64,000 nt of DNA from Bacteroidetes bacterium OLB9. Lineage in GTDB: Bacteria; Bacteroidota; Bacteroidia; Chitinophagales; Saprospiraceae. This document shows, piece by piece, positions 37,511 to 46,743 of the stretch. The notes beneath the pieces were generated by a model. That model did no database searches and was not told the DNA's origin. It worked only from the letters and a program-made list of their open reading frames with translations. The DNA lies in NCBI GenBank assembly GCA_001567255.1, contig LNBW01000032.1:62001-126000 (forward strand). The letters are read 5' to 3'. Each line of letters opens with the position of its first letter. Within the stretch, counting starts at the first letter, position 1. The position numbers were made by a program, and so were the translations under genes.

Positions 37511-39925
37511 TTACTTTTTCCATTTAAGTCTAAGACTATTACTGACAACACTAACACTACTCATGGCCATCGCGGCGCCAGCAATCATAGGGTTGAGCAA
37601 AAATCCATTGACAGGGTAGAGGATACCTGCGGCTATCGGAATACCGATGACATTATATATAAATGCCCAGAATAAATTCTGACGTATGGTTGCAACTGTC
37701 TGCCTTGATAACTTGATAGCATAAGGTATTTTCTTCAGGTCAGAAGATATGATGGTCATGCGTGCTACATCCATTGCAATGTCACTACCTTTACCCATCG
37801 CGATACTGACATCGGCTGTAGCCAAAGCCGTACTGTCATTAATGCCATCACCCACCATTGCTACGATTTTGCCTTCCTTCTGCAGTGACTTGACAAAGTC
37901 TGCCTTATTTTGAGGTAGCATTCCTGCTCTATAGTTGACAATACCCGTTTGCGCTGCTATCGCCTTAGCTGTACCTTCGTTATCACCTGTCAACATATAG
38001 AGTTCAATGCCTAATTGCTTTAATTCCTGTATTGCTTCAGCTGAGGTATCTTTCACCTTATCAGATATGCCCATAATAGCAAGTACCTTTTTATTGTCAG
38101 CAAACCAGATTGTTGTTCTGGCTTCATCAGTCCACTTATCAGCAATGGCCTTGAGTTCAGAAGATATCTCAATATGATATTCATTTAATAATGCAGCGTT
38201 ACCCGCAAAATACTGCTGATTACCGAGCGTTGCTTTTATGCCTTTGCCAATGACACTCTCAAAAGCATCCAGTTGAACGGTCGGCACATTGTCTAAATGT
38301 TGTACAATAGCTTCTGCCAGTGGATGTTCTGATTGTTTTTCCAGACTGAGCAAGATAGACATCTTAGATTCATCATTATCCACCCAATGGCTTTCTGTCA
38401 CATGAGGCTTACCTTCGGTAATTGTGCCAGTTTTGTCGAGTATCATGGCATTGACTTTCTTAGATAGCTCCAGGCTTTCAGCATCTTTAATCAGAATCCC
38501 ATTTTCTGCACCTTTGCCCACGCCTACCATAATAGCAGTAGGTGTAGCTAGTCCAAGTGCGCAAGGGCAAGCGATGACTAAAACGGATACAGCCGTGAGC
38601 AACCCATGTACCAGACCATTTTGCCCACCTAAAATTAACCATAATATGAAGGTAAGAATGGCTATCCCGATTACAATCGGAACAAATACACCTGCAATCT
38701 TATCGACCAACTTTTGTACCGGGGCCTTACTGCCTTGCGCATCTTGTACAGTCTTGATGATATGCGCCAGCATAGTCTCTTTTCCAACATTAGTGGCAAC
38801 AAATTGAAAACTTCCTTTTTGATTGATGGTACCTGCAAAGACCTTTTCGTCCTTATTTTTGAGTACAGGTACGGATTCGCCTGTGAGCATGCTCTCATCA
38901 ACGTAGGAATTGCCATGTAAAACCACACCATCTACAGGAATCAGTTCTCCGGGTTTAACTAAAATAAGATCCCCTGCATACACTTCCATGGCATCTACTA
39001 TTTCTTCTCGACCATCAGATCTGATCACCGTTACCGTCTTTGGCTGTAGCCCAATGAGCTTCTTGATAGCTTCTGAGGTATTGCCCTTAGCTTTCTCTTC
39101 AAGTAATCTTCCGATCAGAATAAAGGCAATAATCACTGCTGCGGCTTCAAAATAGACATGTGCTTCAAGCCCACGGGAAGTCCAGAATGATGCAAAAAAC
39201 AGATTGAATACACTAAAAATATAAGCAATACCTGTACTCAGTGCCACCAGCGTATCCATATTAGCAGAACGGTGCTGTGCTTGTTTCCATGCATTGATAA
39301 AGAAATCTCTACCTAGCCAGAAAACGATGGGTGTAGTCAGTATCCACATCAACCAATTGGCATAAGGCATATCCATAACGAACATGCCGATCAACATCAC
39401 TGGAAATGCTAATACCGATGCCCATAAAGTACGTTGTTTGAGTTTATTGTATTTGGCCTCGTGAATGGCTTCCAACGTTGCTTCCTGTTGCTCGCTTTCG
39501 ACGATCAAAAGATCATAACCTCCAGTTTGAATAACTGATTGTATTTTTCTCAAATCGGTCATGTTAGGCAGGTACTCCACAGTAAGTTGTCCAGTAGCAA
39601 AGTTGACGGACGCATTGACTACGCCTTCAGTCATTGCCGCCAGGTTTTGAACACTGGAAGCACATGAAGCACATGACATATTGAGTATCGGCACTGTCTT
39701 TTTGATGGTGGTGACACCGTAACCTAATGCTCTAATAGTCCGCACTGCATCACCTAGCGCATCTGTGTCGTTGATTACAATTTTTGCCTGTCGATTATTG
39801 ACTTCGACATGATGTTCTTCTATTCCGGCTATATTTTTAAGACCATTGTCCACAATCATAGCGCAATGCTCACTATCTACATTTTCAAGTGGTAAGTATA
39901 ATTTCTGTAAGGTATCTGTCTTCAT
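37511..39925 (-). CDS. copA: Copper-translocating P1B-type ATPase
   Basis: An 804-residue copper exporter. Two N-terminal HMA-like domains are present: the first (LENVDSEHCAMIVDNGLKN) retains only one Cys and is degenerate; the second carries MSCASCASSV. The transporter core has eight TM helices with the CPC motif (VIACPCALGLATPTA), the actuator TGES loop, phosphorylation site DKTGTITEGKP, HP in SEHPLAEAI, and GDGINDSTALATADV. These define the Cu+ group. The start is the ATG at 39925; a TTG just upstream is less likely. The operon contains the small HMA protein, and the HMA-AraC regulator lies upstream on the same strand. Confidence 0.95.
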   Translation of the reverse strand: MKTDTLQKLYLPLENVDSEHCAMIVDNGLKNIAGIEEHHVEVNNRQAKIVINDTDALGDAVRTIRALGYGVTTIKKTVPILNMSCASCASSVQNLAAMTEGVVNASVNFATGQLTVEYLPNMTDLRKIQSVIQTGGYDLLIVESEQQEATLEAIHEAKYNKLKQRTLWASVLAFPVMLIGMFVMDMPYANWLMWILTTPIVFWLGRDFFINAWKQAQHRSANMDTLVALSTGIAYIFSVFNLFFASFWTSRGLEAHVYFEAAAVIIAFILIGRLLEEKAKGNTSEAIKKLIGLQPKTVTVIRSDGREEIVDAMEVYAGDLILVKPGELIPVDGVVLHGNSYVDESMLTGESVPVLKNKDEKVFAGTINQKGSFQFVATNVGKETMLAHIIKTVQDAQGSKAPVQKLVDKIAGVFVPIVIGIAILTFILWLILGGQNGLVHGLLTAVSVLVIACPCALGLATPTAIMVGVGKGAENGILIKDAESLELSKKVNAMILDKTGTITEGKPHVTESHWVDNDESKMSILLSLEKQSEHPLAEAIVQHLDNVPTVQLDAFESVIGKGIKATLGNQQYFAGNAALLNEYHIEISSELKAIADKWTDEARTTIWFADNKKVLAIMGISDKVKDTSAEAIQELKQLGIELYMLTGDNEGTAKAIAAQTGIVNYRAGMLPQNKADFVKSLQKEGKIVAMVGDGINDSTALATADVSIAMGKGSDIAMDVARMTIISSDLKKIPYAIKLSRQTVATIRQNLFWAFIYNVIGIPIAAGILYPVNGFLLNPMIAGAAMAMSSVSVVSNSLRLKWKK

Positions 39926-40019
39926 TGACAACAATTTTTCGGATTATTATAAAGTTATACAAAGGTAACAAACCACCCAGCTGAAAGAGTTGTAGTTTTT
40001 TAATATTGTATTGTAATAT

Positions 40020-40580
40020 TTACACTTTATCCAGTGGCTTTCTTTTTTGCTCCTTGATCTGCTTAAAATGGCTTGGTGATAATCCAGTTATTTTCTTAAA
40101 CTGATTGCTCAGATAAGCAACACTTGAATAGTTCAACTTTGCAGCTATTTCACTTAGTGACAGCTCATCATACACCAGCAACTCTTTGACTTTTTCTATT
40201 TTCTGAGCTATATAGTATTTTTCAATAGTCGTACCTTCTACTTCCGTAAATAGATTAGACAAATAATTGTAATTATGATGTAATTTACGACTCAGCACAT
40301 CGGAGAGGTTCTGCCCTGATAAGGTCATATCACTTTGTATCATTTCAATAATGGTACTTTTGATTTTTTCGATAGTTTGACTTTTCTTGTCATCCATAAG
40401 TTCAAAACCTAATTGGACTAGCGCTGATTCAATAGTCTTTAATTCATCTGCATTGGGCGTTTCAGTTATTTTAACTTCACCCAGCTGGATGCTTTTAATA
40501 GTATAACCATGCTTTAGGACGATGTCTTTTACAGCCATTATACAGCGGTCACAAACCATGTTTTTGATATAAAGTGTCAT
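40020..40580 (-). CDS. HMA-AraC fusion transcriptional regulator
   Basis: A 186-residue regulator. Residues 1-65 are a heavy-metal-associated domain with a CDRC metal motif (YIKNMVCDRCIMAV) and residues 90-180 are an AraC/XylS DNA-binding domain with two helix-turn-helices (LSEIAAKLNYSSVAYLSNQFKKITGLSPSHF). The domain order makes it a direct metal-responsive activator. It is 94 bases upstream of copA on the same strand, so it probably controls the copper module and itself. The start is the ATG at 40580; a GTG nine bases earlier is possible. Confidence 0.85.
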   Translation of the reverse strand: MTLYIKNMVCDRCIMAVKDIVLKHGYTIKSIQLGEVKITETPNADELKTIESALVQLGFELMDDKKSQTIEKIKSTIIEMIQSDMTLSGQNLSDVLSRKLHHNYNYLSNLFTEVEGTTIEKYYIAQKIEKVKELLVYDELSLSEIAAKLNYSSVAYLSNQFKKITGLSPSHFKQIKEQKRKPLDKV

Positions 40581-40685
40581 ATTTTGCACTACAATTCTGC
40601 TTCTATATAAACGAGTTTATCCATAAGAAGTTCTGATTCGCCGCCATATCTGTAGGCTTTCCGATGAATGCAAAGATCTATGTAT

Positions 40686-41222
40686 TTAATATGGTCTTAT
40701 CTTTTCCTTCATAAGGTTGCAGATGTGTTCAGCTACCCTTTGTTTTCTATAGAAGAGATGTTCTTCACCTGATATAATATTTTCTGCGATTCCCATATGT
40801 ACAAACCAGTCTGATGTAGGCCTATAAATATCCATTGATCCATAAAGTAGATCTAAGGGAATATTTAGCTTGGTAGTCTCAAACCGAAGCCTCGTGGCTG
40901 ATACCAGACAAAGATAAGAACAATTTAATCCTTGAAGTGCGGCTTTCCAAGCAATCGTTCCTCCAACACTAAAAGCTAAAATATACAATGGAGCTTGCTC
41001 ACGAAGTAGGAGTCTGTCCACCGCTTTTTTAATGCCTCCATTGACAAATTGGTGGTGCATGATCTCGCTATCACTCGGATATATTAGGACGCCACCCAGA
41101 TCACAAGAATTATAATAATGAACCGAATTGAAGAGTGGACGTAAATGCTGTAAGTAATGCTCAGTCCATTCATTACCGATATTTCCCCACAAATCAGATA
41201 ATATGATCAAGCGTTTGTCCAA
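40686..41222 (-). CDS. Alpha/beta hydrolase-like protein
   Basis: A 178-residue protein. The nucleophile elbow is AFSVGGT (GxSxG variant with Ser in FSVGG), preceded by the strand YILAF. A possible acid lies in LLYGSMDIYRP and the His in GEEHLFY. It is shorter than classical alpha/beta hydrolases and lacks a lid. No ATG lies in frame; TTG at 41222 is the likely start (MDKRLIILSDLWG). Substrate unknown. Confidence 0.65.
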   Translation of the reverse strand: MDKRLIILSDLWGNIGNEWTEHYLQHLRPLFNSVHYYNSCDLGGVLIYPSDSEIMHHQFVNGGIKKAVDRLLLREQAPLYILAFSVGGTIAWKAALQGLNCSYLCLVSATRLRFETTKLNIPLDLLYGSMDIYRPTSDWFVHMGIAENIISGEEHLFYRKQRVAEHICNLMKEKIRPY

Positions 41223-41430
41223 TGCACTGGTTATTAAATCATGATGTGTAAAATTAATACTATTTTTTAAAACTTCATAGATTTGGCGTGCAAAATACCC
41301 TCATGAATCATATAGGAAGCAGTAAACTTTAATTTTTTATTAAGAAAATTATTATTTGGTTTTAGAAACATTACTAAGAATATTTTCGTTTTTATAATTG
41401 TTATAATTGTTTTTACAAAATTTTATTATA

Positions 41431-42144
41431 ATGAAACAAATCTTGATTTTAGGCACTTTTATACTTTTTTCTGCCTGTTCTAAAAAAGTTTACGATGAGC
41501 ATAACAGCATGAATTCACTAGACTGGCAGGGCAAGTACACAGGAATGATCTCTCAGGCTGGTCAAGATGTAGAAGCTACATTGACGCTGAATAATGATAA
41601 AACTTATGAACTCATCAAGGGCAAGGCCAAGTCCACCGGTAATTTTGCATGGAGTAAAGATGGCCAAAAAATCAACCTTTCCGGTAAGGATTCAGATCTT
41701 CACTTCTTTGTAGGTGAAAATTTCATTCAACAAGTTTCTAAAAAAGGAGAAAAAGTCGGTAATGGTAATTTTCAATTACATAAAGCCGACTTGTCTATCG
41801 TAGAGAAATACTGGAAATTGGTGGAAATCAATGGTAAACCGGTGAAAGTCGCAGAAGGAATGAGTGAGCCTCATTTAATTCTTAAGACGGACGAAAATCG
41901 CGTGATTGGCAATGGCGGATGTAATGCATTCAATGGTAAATATGAACTGAACGAAGGTCATCTCAGACTGAGATTTGATCAAGTTGCTGCTACCTTAAAA
42001 GCTTGTCATGACATGAGTGTTGAAGACGAGTTTATGAAGGTCATAGGCATGGTAGATAATTATGCTACTGATGGTAAATACTTGTATTTGCATAAAGCCA
42101 GAATGGCACCATTAGCAAAATTAGAAGTCGTATATTTGAGATAA
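41431..42144 (+). CDS. Lipoprotein with NlpE-like and META domains
   Basis: A 237-residue lipoprotein with lipobox LFSAC (Cys about residue 16). Residues ~25-125 resemble the NlpE N-terminal beta-barrel (WQGKYTGMISQAGQDVEATLTLNNDKTYEL). Residues ~130-235 form a META/HslJ-like domain (WKLVEINGKPV, GNGGCNAFNGKYELNEGHLRL, TLKACHDMSVEDEFMKVI). Such proteins are linked to envelope stress and metal resistance. The start is the ATG at 41431, placing the signal directly at the N-terminus. Monocistronic with its own terminator. Confidence 0.85.
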   Translation: MKQILILGTFILFSACSKKVYDEHNSMNSLDWQGKYTGMISQAGQDVEATLTLNNDKTYELIKGKAKSTGNFAWSKDGQKINLSGKDSDLHFFVGENFIQQVSKKGEKVGNGNFQLHKADLSIVEKYWKLVEINGKPVKVAEGMSEPHLILKTDENRVIGNGGCNAFNGKYELNEGHLRLRFDQVAATLKACHDMSVEDEFMKVIGMVDNYATDGKYLYLHKARMAPLAKLEVVYLR

Positions 42145-42156
42145 TATTTTCATATA

Positions 42157-42189
42157 AGGTGCTGATTTGGTTGTTTCCAATCAGCACCT
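42157..42189 (+). terminator. Rho-independent terminator
   Basis: AGGTGCTGATT (42157-42167) is the exact inverse of AATCAGCACCT (42179-42189), followed by ATTTATTT. It separates the META lipoprotein gene from pncB. Confidence 0.8.
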
Positions 42190-42271
42190 ATTTATTTGTG
42201 ATGTTCTTTCGCAGGTATCAACGTCAAATAAAATTTTATATTTTTGCAAATCACTTATTTTCAAAGCAATA

Positions 42272-43459
42272 ATGAATTTACCAACTGATCCTATAATCCG
42301 CTCGATGCTGGATAACGATTTTTACAAGTTCACAATGCAAAATGCAGTAGTGAAGTTATTTCCTTATGCAAAGGCGAGATATAAGTTCATCAATCGTGGC
42401 GAGCACAAATTTCCTCCTGGTTTTGGTGAGGCCTTACAAAAGGAAATCAACTATTTATCCACGGTGAGTTTAACCGTCGAAGAAAAGGAATTTTTAAGAG
42501 AAAACTGTCCCTATCTTGATCCGACTTATCTTGACTTTTTAATGGGGTTTAGGTACGATCCTCAAGAAGTGAAAATCACTCAAATGGGTGAGGATCTTGA
42601 CGTATTTATAGAAGGTAACTGGTACAGATCCATCCTATGGGAAGTTCCTATTCTCTCTCTTATCAGTGAGCTATACTATAAGCTGACTGAACAGCAGCGA
42701 TTTTCAGATGAGGAAGTAAAAGAAATAGCTAAGAATAAAATACTACACTATAGGGATATGGGTGTCAAGATTGCAGATTTTGGCACTAGGAGGCGGCATT
42801 CATTTGCAGTGCATGACATGATCATCGATACATTGAAGAAAAACGGTGGTACGACTTTTACCGGCACCAGTAATGTAGCATTAGCACATCAGTACGGTGT
42901 CAAGCCTATCGGTACGCATGCTCACGAATGGTTTATGTTTCACGGTGCAAGGTATGGTTTTAAAATGTCCAATATTCTAGCGCTTGAAAACTGGGTTAAT
43001 GTGTATCGAGGTGATTTAGGTATTGCACTTTCAGACACCTACACCACTAAAGTATTTTTTGAGAGTTTCGACCGTAAATTTTCTAAGCTTTTTGATGGTG
43101 TGAGACATGACAGTGGTGATCCGATTGAATTTGCAAAAGCAACCATCCAGCACTACAAATCTCTAAATATAGATCCACTGAGCAAAACCATCATCTTTTC
43201 TGATGCGCTCAACCTTAAAAAAGTAGATGAAATCACGCAGTTTTGCAAAGGTAAAATCGGTATGTCATTTGGTATCGGTACAAACTTGACCAATGATGTA
43301 GGCCTCAAACCTATGAATATAGTGATTAAAATGTCTGAAGCAAAGCCAGAAGGTGGTCACTGGATCGGTGTGGTCAAACTTTCTGATGAACATAACAAAT
43401 ATACCGGCCATCCGAAAATGATTAATCTTGCCAGAACTGTACTCAATATTGAAAATTAA
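42272..43459 (+). CDS. pncB: Nicotinate phosphoribosyltransferase
   Basis: Converts nicotinate and PRPP to nicotinate mononucleotide in NAD salvage. The 395-residue length fits. The start ATG at 42272 gives MNLPTDPIIRSMLDNDFYKFTMQNAV, the conserved N-terminus. ADFGTRRRHSFAV, the catalytic-His segment GTSNVALAHQYGVKPIGTHAHEW, and the phosphate-binding DGVRHDSGDP and IIFSDALN segments are intact. A TATTTTTG box ends 26 bases before the start. It is followed by pncA after 21 bases, an NAD salvage operon. Confidence 0.95.
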   Translation: MNLPTDPIIRSMLDNDFYKFTMQNAVVKLFPYAKARYKFINRGEHKFPPGFGEALQKEINYLSTVSLTVEEKEFLRENCPYLDPTYLDFLMGFRYDPQEVKITQMGEDLDVFIEGNWYRSILWEVPILSLISELYYKLTEQQRFSDEEVKEIAKNKILHYRDMGVKIADFGTRRRHSFAVHDMIIDTLKKNGGTTFTGTSNVALAHQYGVKPIGTHAHEWFMFHGARYGFKMSNILALENWVNVYRGDLGIALSDTYTTKVFFESFDRKFSKLFDGVRHDSGDPIEFAKATIQHYKSLNIDPLSKTIIFSDALNLKKVDEITQFCKGKIGMSFGIGTNLTNDVGLKPMNIVIKMSEAKPEGGHWIGVVKLSDEHNKYTGHPKMINLARTVLNIEN

Positions 43460-43480
43460 TCTTTCAAAATCAACATACAA

Positions 43481-44110
43481 ATGAACGCTTTTATCATCGT
43501 AGATATTCAAAATGATTTTTGCCCCGGCGGAGCGCTAGCTGTCCATGATGGTGATAGGATTATACCGGTGATTAATAAGCTTGTACTCCAGTTTGATACC
43601 GTCGTGCTAACTCAAGACTGGCATCCTGATGGGCATTCTTCGTTTGCATCATCACATCCGGGTAAGCAGCCATACGAAACGATAGAACTGAGTTATGGCA
43701 CCCAGGTTTTATGGCCTGACCACTGTGTGCAGGGTACTAGTGGTGCTGATTTCCATCCTGACCTTGAGCAACAAGCAGGACAACTCATCCTACGCAAAGG
43801 TTTTAGAAAAGGGATCGACTCCTATTCAGCTTTTTATGAAAATGATCAGACTACGGTCACAGGGCTGAGTGGTTATCTTAAAAATCGAGGAGTGGATACG
43901 CTTTACATTTGTGGCCTTGCGACTGATTTCTGTGTGAAATGGTCCGCACTCGATGGTATCAAAGAAGGATTCAGTGTTTACGTTGTGGAAGATGCTGTGG
44001 CTGGTATCGATCTGAATGATTCTGTAGCCGCTGCCTGGAAAGAAATGGAAGCCGCAGGCGTGCAAAGAATTATTTCTACAGATATTGCGCTAAAGTCAGC
44101 ATTAGCCTAA
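43481..44110 (+). CDS. pncA: Nicotinamidase
   Basis: Hydrolyses nicotinamide to nicotinate, the substrate of the upstream pncB product. The 209 residues contain Asp8 (IIVDIQNDFCPGGALAV), the metal-binding TQDWHPDGHSSF, a catalytic Lys segment (LILRKGFRKGIDSYSAF) and the nucleophilic Cys in CGLATDFCVKWSALDG. Its 3' end overlaps the convergent DUF488 gene by nine bases. Confidence 0.95.
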   Translation: MNAFIIVDIQNDFCPGGALAVHDGDRIIPVINKLVLQFDTVVLTQDWHPDGHSSFASSHPGKQPYETIELSYGTQVLWPDHCVQGTSGADFHPDLEQQAGQLILRKGFRKGIDSYSAFYENDQTTVTGLSGYLKNRGVDTLYICGLATDFCVKWSALDGIKEGFSVYVVEDAVAGIDLNDSVAAAWKEMEAAGVQRIISTDIALKSALA

Positions 44111-44644
44111 ATCGTCATTAGAGTAGGAGAGTACGCCATTCACAATAATAGCAGGCTGTGTATAGGTATGTTCTTGAATTTTTCCTATACCCATGATATG
44201 CCTAACAAGCCAGCTTTTACTGAGGAGATAGTCTGATATCATAGATCGATGACATCGCCACCAGAGCGCTTCAGCACACATATAAACCGTACATTGCTGT
44301 AGTGCCAGTGCTTCTAGATGTTGTATTGCGGCCTTAAATTCATTACTTTCCATATAGTCTGCATATCCACGGAAAGCATCCTTATGCCATCGATCATTGT
44401 GCGAATCCTTGTGTACACGCCTTCTACCGCCCAGGTCGGCCATATGGATATAAGTGATGCCGTGTACTTCCAGCCATGGTTGTAGGTTTTCCTTATTAAA
44501 CTGCGGAAATTTATTTGAACCCGGTAGGCTACGGACATCTACAAGTAATCGGATATCAAATGATTGCAACATCGACAGAAATTCTGATGCAGTATGCGTC
44601 GAATGTCCGATAGTATATATTATCTTATTATTTAATGTGTTCAT
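44102..44644 (-). CDS. DUF488 family protein
   Basis: The 180-residue protein has the family's three motifs: IYTIGHSTH at the N-terminus, VDVRSLPGSNKFPQFNKENL, and CAEALWWRCHRSMISDYL. The conserved Arg, Cys and His suggest an enzymatic or nucleic acid-related role, but no function is established. It starts inside the end of the SMUG2-like glycosylase gene (four-base ATGA overlap, 44641-44644), so the two proteins are made together; a role in DNA repair is inferred only from this coupling. Confidence 0.85.
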   Translation of the reverse strand: MNTLNNKIIYTIGHSTHTASEFLSMLQSFDIRLLVDVRSLPGSNKFPQFNKENLQPWLEVHGITYIHMADLGGRRRVHKDSHNDRWHKDAFRGYADYMESNEFKAAIQHLEALALQQCTVYMCAEALWWRCHRSMISDYLLSKSWLVRHIMGIGKIQEHTYTQPAIIVNGVLSYSNDDLG

Positions 44645-45337
44645 ATCAATCCTTTAAGCGTAAGGATGTATTTATCAATATAAGTTTGTTTGTTTTTTGA
44701 CTGGTACTGCTGTATATATCTAGGATGTTCTAGTACCTTTATGTTGTCAAACAAATTGGCTTCTTGGTTGAGTTTTTGAATGAAGGACGCATTTTTTCTT
44801 GCCCAGGATATAAACTTCGGAGGTATCCAGTCCAGTATTGATATGATTTATGAGAGATTCTATCATAAATGCCTTGACCGATGCAAATAATGCTGGGTCA
44901 TCATAGTAATTAGCATTGAGCCATACACCGTTTTGGGTATGCCGCACGATCGCTAATGGAAATGGAGAATTAATGTAAAATCGGCTGTAAAATGCTGCCG
45001 CACCACCATAGGCTTCGATCATATCATATAAAAATACAGAAGAAACTTCATGGGTGTGGGCAGATTGCATCGAAATACCACAAACTTGTTCTAGTCGTTT
45101 TGTATCGGTAAATGGCACGCCTGTGACACCAGCGCCATGTCGACTGGGATTGATGCCGATGATAAATTTGCGCTTGTTATTGTCATTGTAGTATTTCTGG
45201 TAAAATTGTGTCATCACTTCCATCGTCTCCGGATTTTCAAGATAAGGATTGAGTACTTTAAATCCTTGAGGCAGTGTGCCATCGTATTGAAGATGACTAT
45301 TGTATGCTATTACGCTTTCGGCAAAAGTAGCTGGCAT
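44641..45337 (-). CDS. SMUG2-like uracil-DNA glycosylase; one +1 indel in a T6 run
   Basis: The first 182 residues include FIIGINPSRHGAGVTGVPFTDTKRLEQ, the GxNPS active-site motif and downstream loop of SMUG-type uracil-DNA glycosylases, and GVWLNANYYDDPALF. The frame then ends early. Removing one base from the T6 at 44792-44797 restores the conserved tail GKKNASFIQKLNQEANLF, then VLEHPRYIQQYQSKNKQTYI and an ending at 44641, the expected SMUG2 length (231 residues). The tail includes the HPR loop that enters the DNA minor groove. The corrected stop overlaps the DUF488 start by four bases. It removes uracil or modified pyrimidines in base excision repair. Confidence 0.82.
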
Positions 45338-45425
45338 GTAAATACGTATTTTGTCTATGTTCTGTTTAAATAAATAGGTTCATTTCTTGATTGCTTCCAT
45401 ACATAAGCAGGCTCATTAACGGTTA

Positions 45426-46097
45426 TTAATCAGTCAAGGACACTTGTTTAACACCCGGGTGGGACTGGATTTGCTCTAAAAATACTTGTATGTCTTGTGA
45501 AGTGGCATTGGTGATTTTCAACTCATAAATCGATTCCTCACTTTGTTGATAAAATACTAAATTTTCTATTATTGATGGCTTTGTGTCCATCATTTGCTGG
45601 ATAATAGAGCCGATCATCCCATCCGGCTGTATTACTATTCTTAAAAGCCACCTTTTCTTCTTTCGATATACCCAGGACTCCAGAGGTTGAATAGCCCAAA
45701 GGATAATCAGTGCAATGACAGTGGTAGCCATAGCGGCAAAATATAATCCACCACCCGACGCTAGGCCGATAGCGGCTACCGTCCATAATCCGGCTGCTGT
45801 AGTCAATCCGCGTATGGTTTCATGCTTGATAAAGAGAATGGTACCTGCGCCGATAAAACCTATCCCACTGACCACCTGTGCCGCCACCCGTGATGGATCG
45901 AGACTGATATGATCATCATGCAGCACATCAGCAAATCCATAAGCAGACACAATCATAATCAGACATGAGCCGACACATACCATCATATGAGTACGCAGCC
46001 CGGCTGCCCAGTTTTTACGCTCTCGCTCCAGCCCAATGAGCCCACCCAAAACAGCGGCAAGACCCAGTCTCAGCAAAATAGCTCCGCTACTTATCAT
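45426..46097 (-). CDS. MgtC/SapB family membrane protein
   Basis: The 223 residues have five TM helices with the family signatures GGLIGLERERKNWAAGLRTHMMVCVG and the second motif GIGFIGAGTILF followed by GLTTAAGLWTVAAIGLASG. The C-terminal ~70 residues form an ACT-like cytosolic domain (KQVSLTD end). MgtC-type proteins modulate magnesium or membrane potential homeostasis, and the MgtE gene elsewhere in this window is the transporter proper. It is 12 bases downstream of the ArsR-type C-terminal domain gene on the same strand. Confidence 0.93.
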   Translation of the reverse strand: MISSGAILLRLGLAAVLGGLIGLERERKNWAAGLRTHMMVCVGSCLIMIVSAYGFADVLHDDHISLDPSRVAAQVVSGIGFIGAGTILFIKHETIRGLTTAAGLWTVAAIGLASGGGLYFAAMATTVIALIILWAIQPLESWVYRKKKRWLLRIVIQPDGMIGSIIQQMMDTKPSIIENLVFYQQSEESIYELKITNATSQDIQVFLEQIQSHPGVKQVSLTD

Positions 46098-46109
46098 GCG
46101 TTTCGTATT

Positions 46110-46559
46110 TTATAGATCAATATGTAAGGTTTTTTTAGCCCAATCTCTTCCGGCATCTGTCACCCTGAGCACTCGGCGCACAGTTGTTCTAGTCAGATAT
46201 TGCCTTTTAAGCAGCTGGCTTAAAAAAGCATCACCAAGGCTACCAGCTAGATGGGGCATTTTTTCGCTCCAGTCTGTACAAATACGTGCAAGAGGTCGTT
46301 GTGTTGTCTTCAAACTGTCAATATCTATACCCAGGTTATTGAAAAAAGTATGCCCTTTTGAAGTGATTTCAAATCCATGATCTTTTACCTGTAAGTATCC
46401 ATGCTGTATCATTGCATCAGTCAACGCAACACCTACTTTACCTGCAGGATGATTATAGCATGACCTGCAATATTTAAAATCTGCTCTTTTATAAAGATTA
46501 ACTCGATTGTCATCTGGCTTGGATGCCGAAAATTGTCGATCTGATGGTACGCTATTCAT
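46110..46559 (-). CDS. Stand-alone ArsR-family C-terminal domain protein (no HTH)
   Basis: The 149 residues match the C-terminal part of a subgroup of ArsR/SmtB-like regulators: YCRSCYNHPAGKVGVALTDAMI, then PLARICTDWSEKMPHLAGSLGDAFL and RVLRVTDAGRDWAKK. These Cys-containing motifs normally follow an N-terminal winged helix. Here the winged helix is absent: residues 1-28 are polar and the ~190 bases upstream contain no matching frame in any phase. It lies in an operon with mgtC (12-base gap). It may be a truncated gene or a ligand-binding protein without DNA binding. Confidence 0.65.
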   Translation of the reverse strand: MNSVPSDRQFSASKPDDNRVNLYKRADFKYCRSCYNHPAGKVGVALTDAMIQHGYLQVKDHGFEITSKGHTFFNNLGIDIDSLKTTQRPLARICTDWSEKMPHLAGSLGDAFLSQLLKRQYLTRTTVRRVLRVTDAGRDWAKKTLHIDL

Positions 46560-46743
46560 GAAAAGTATAAACTTGATTATACATTATGAACATCTAAATA
46601 TTCATTTCGTTGCGTAAAATTTTTATCAAGCAAATGTCGTGAATTAACAATTATTTAAAATTCATTAAGAATATTTTCATTATTCAATTTGATTTGATTT
46701 TATTTGCATTGTCAATCTTGTATTTACCAAAATAATTTCTTCG

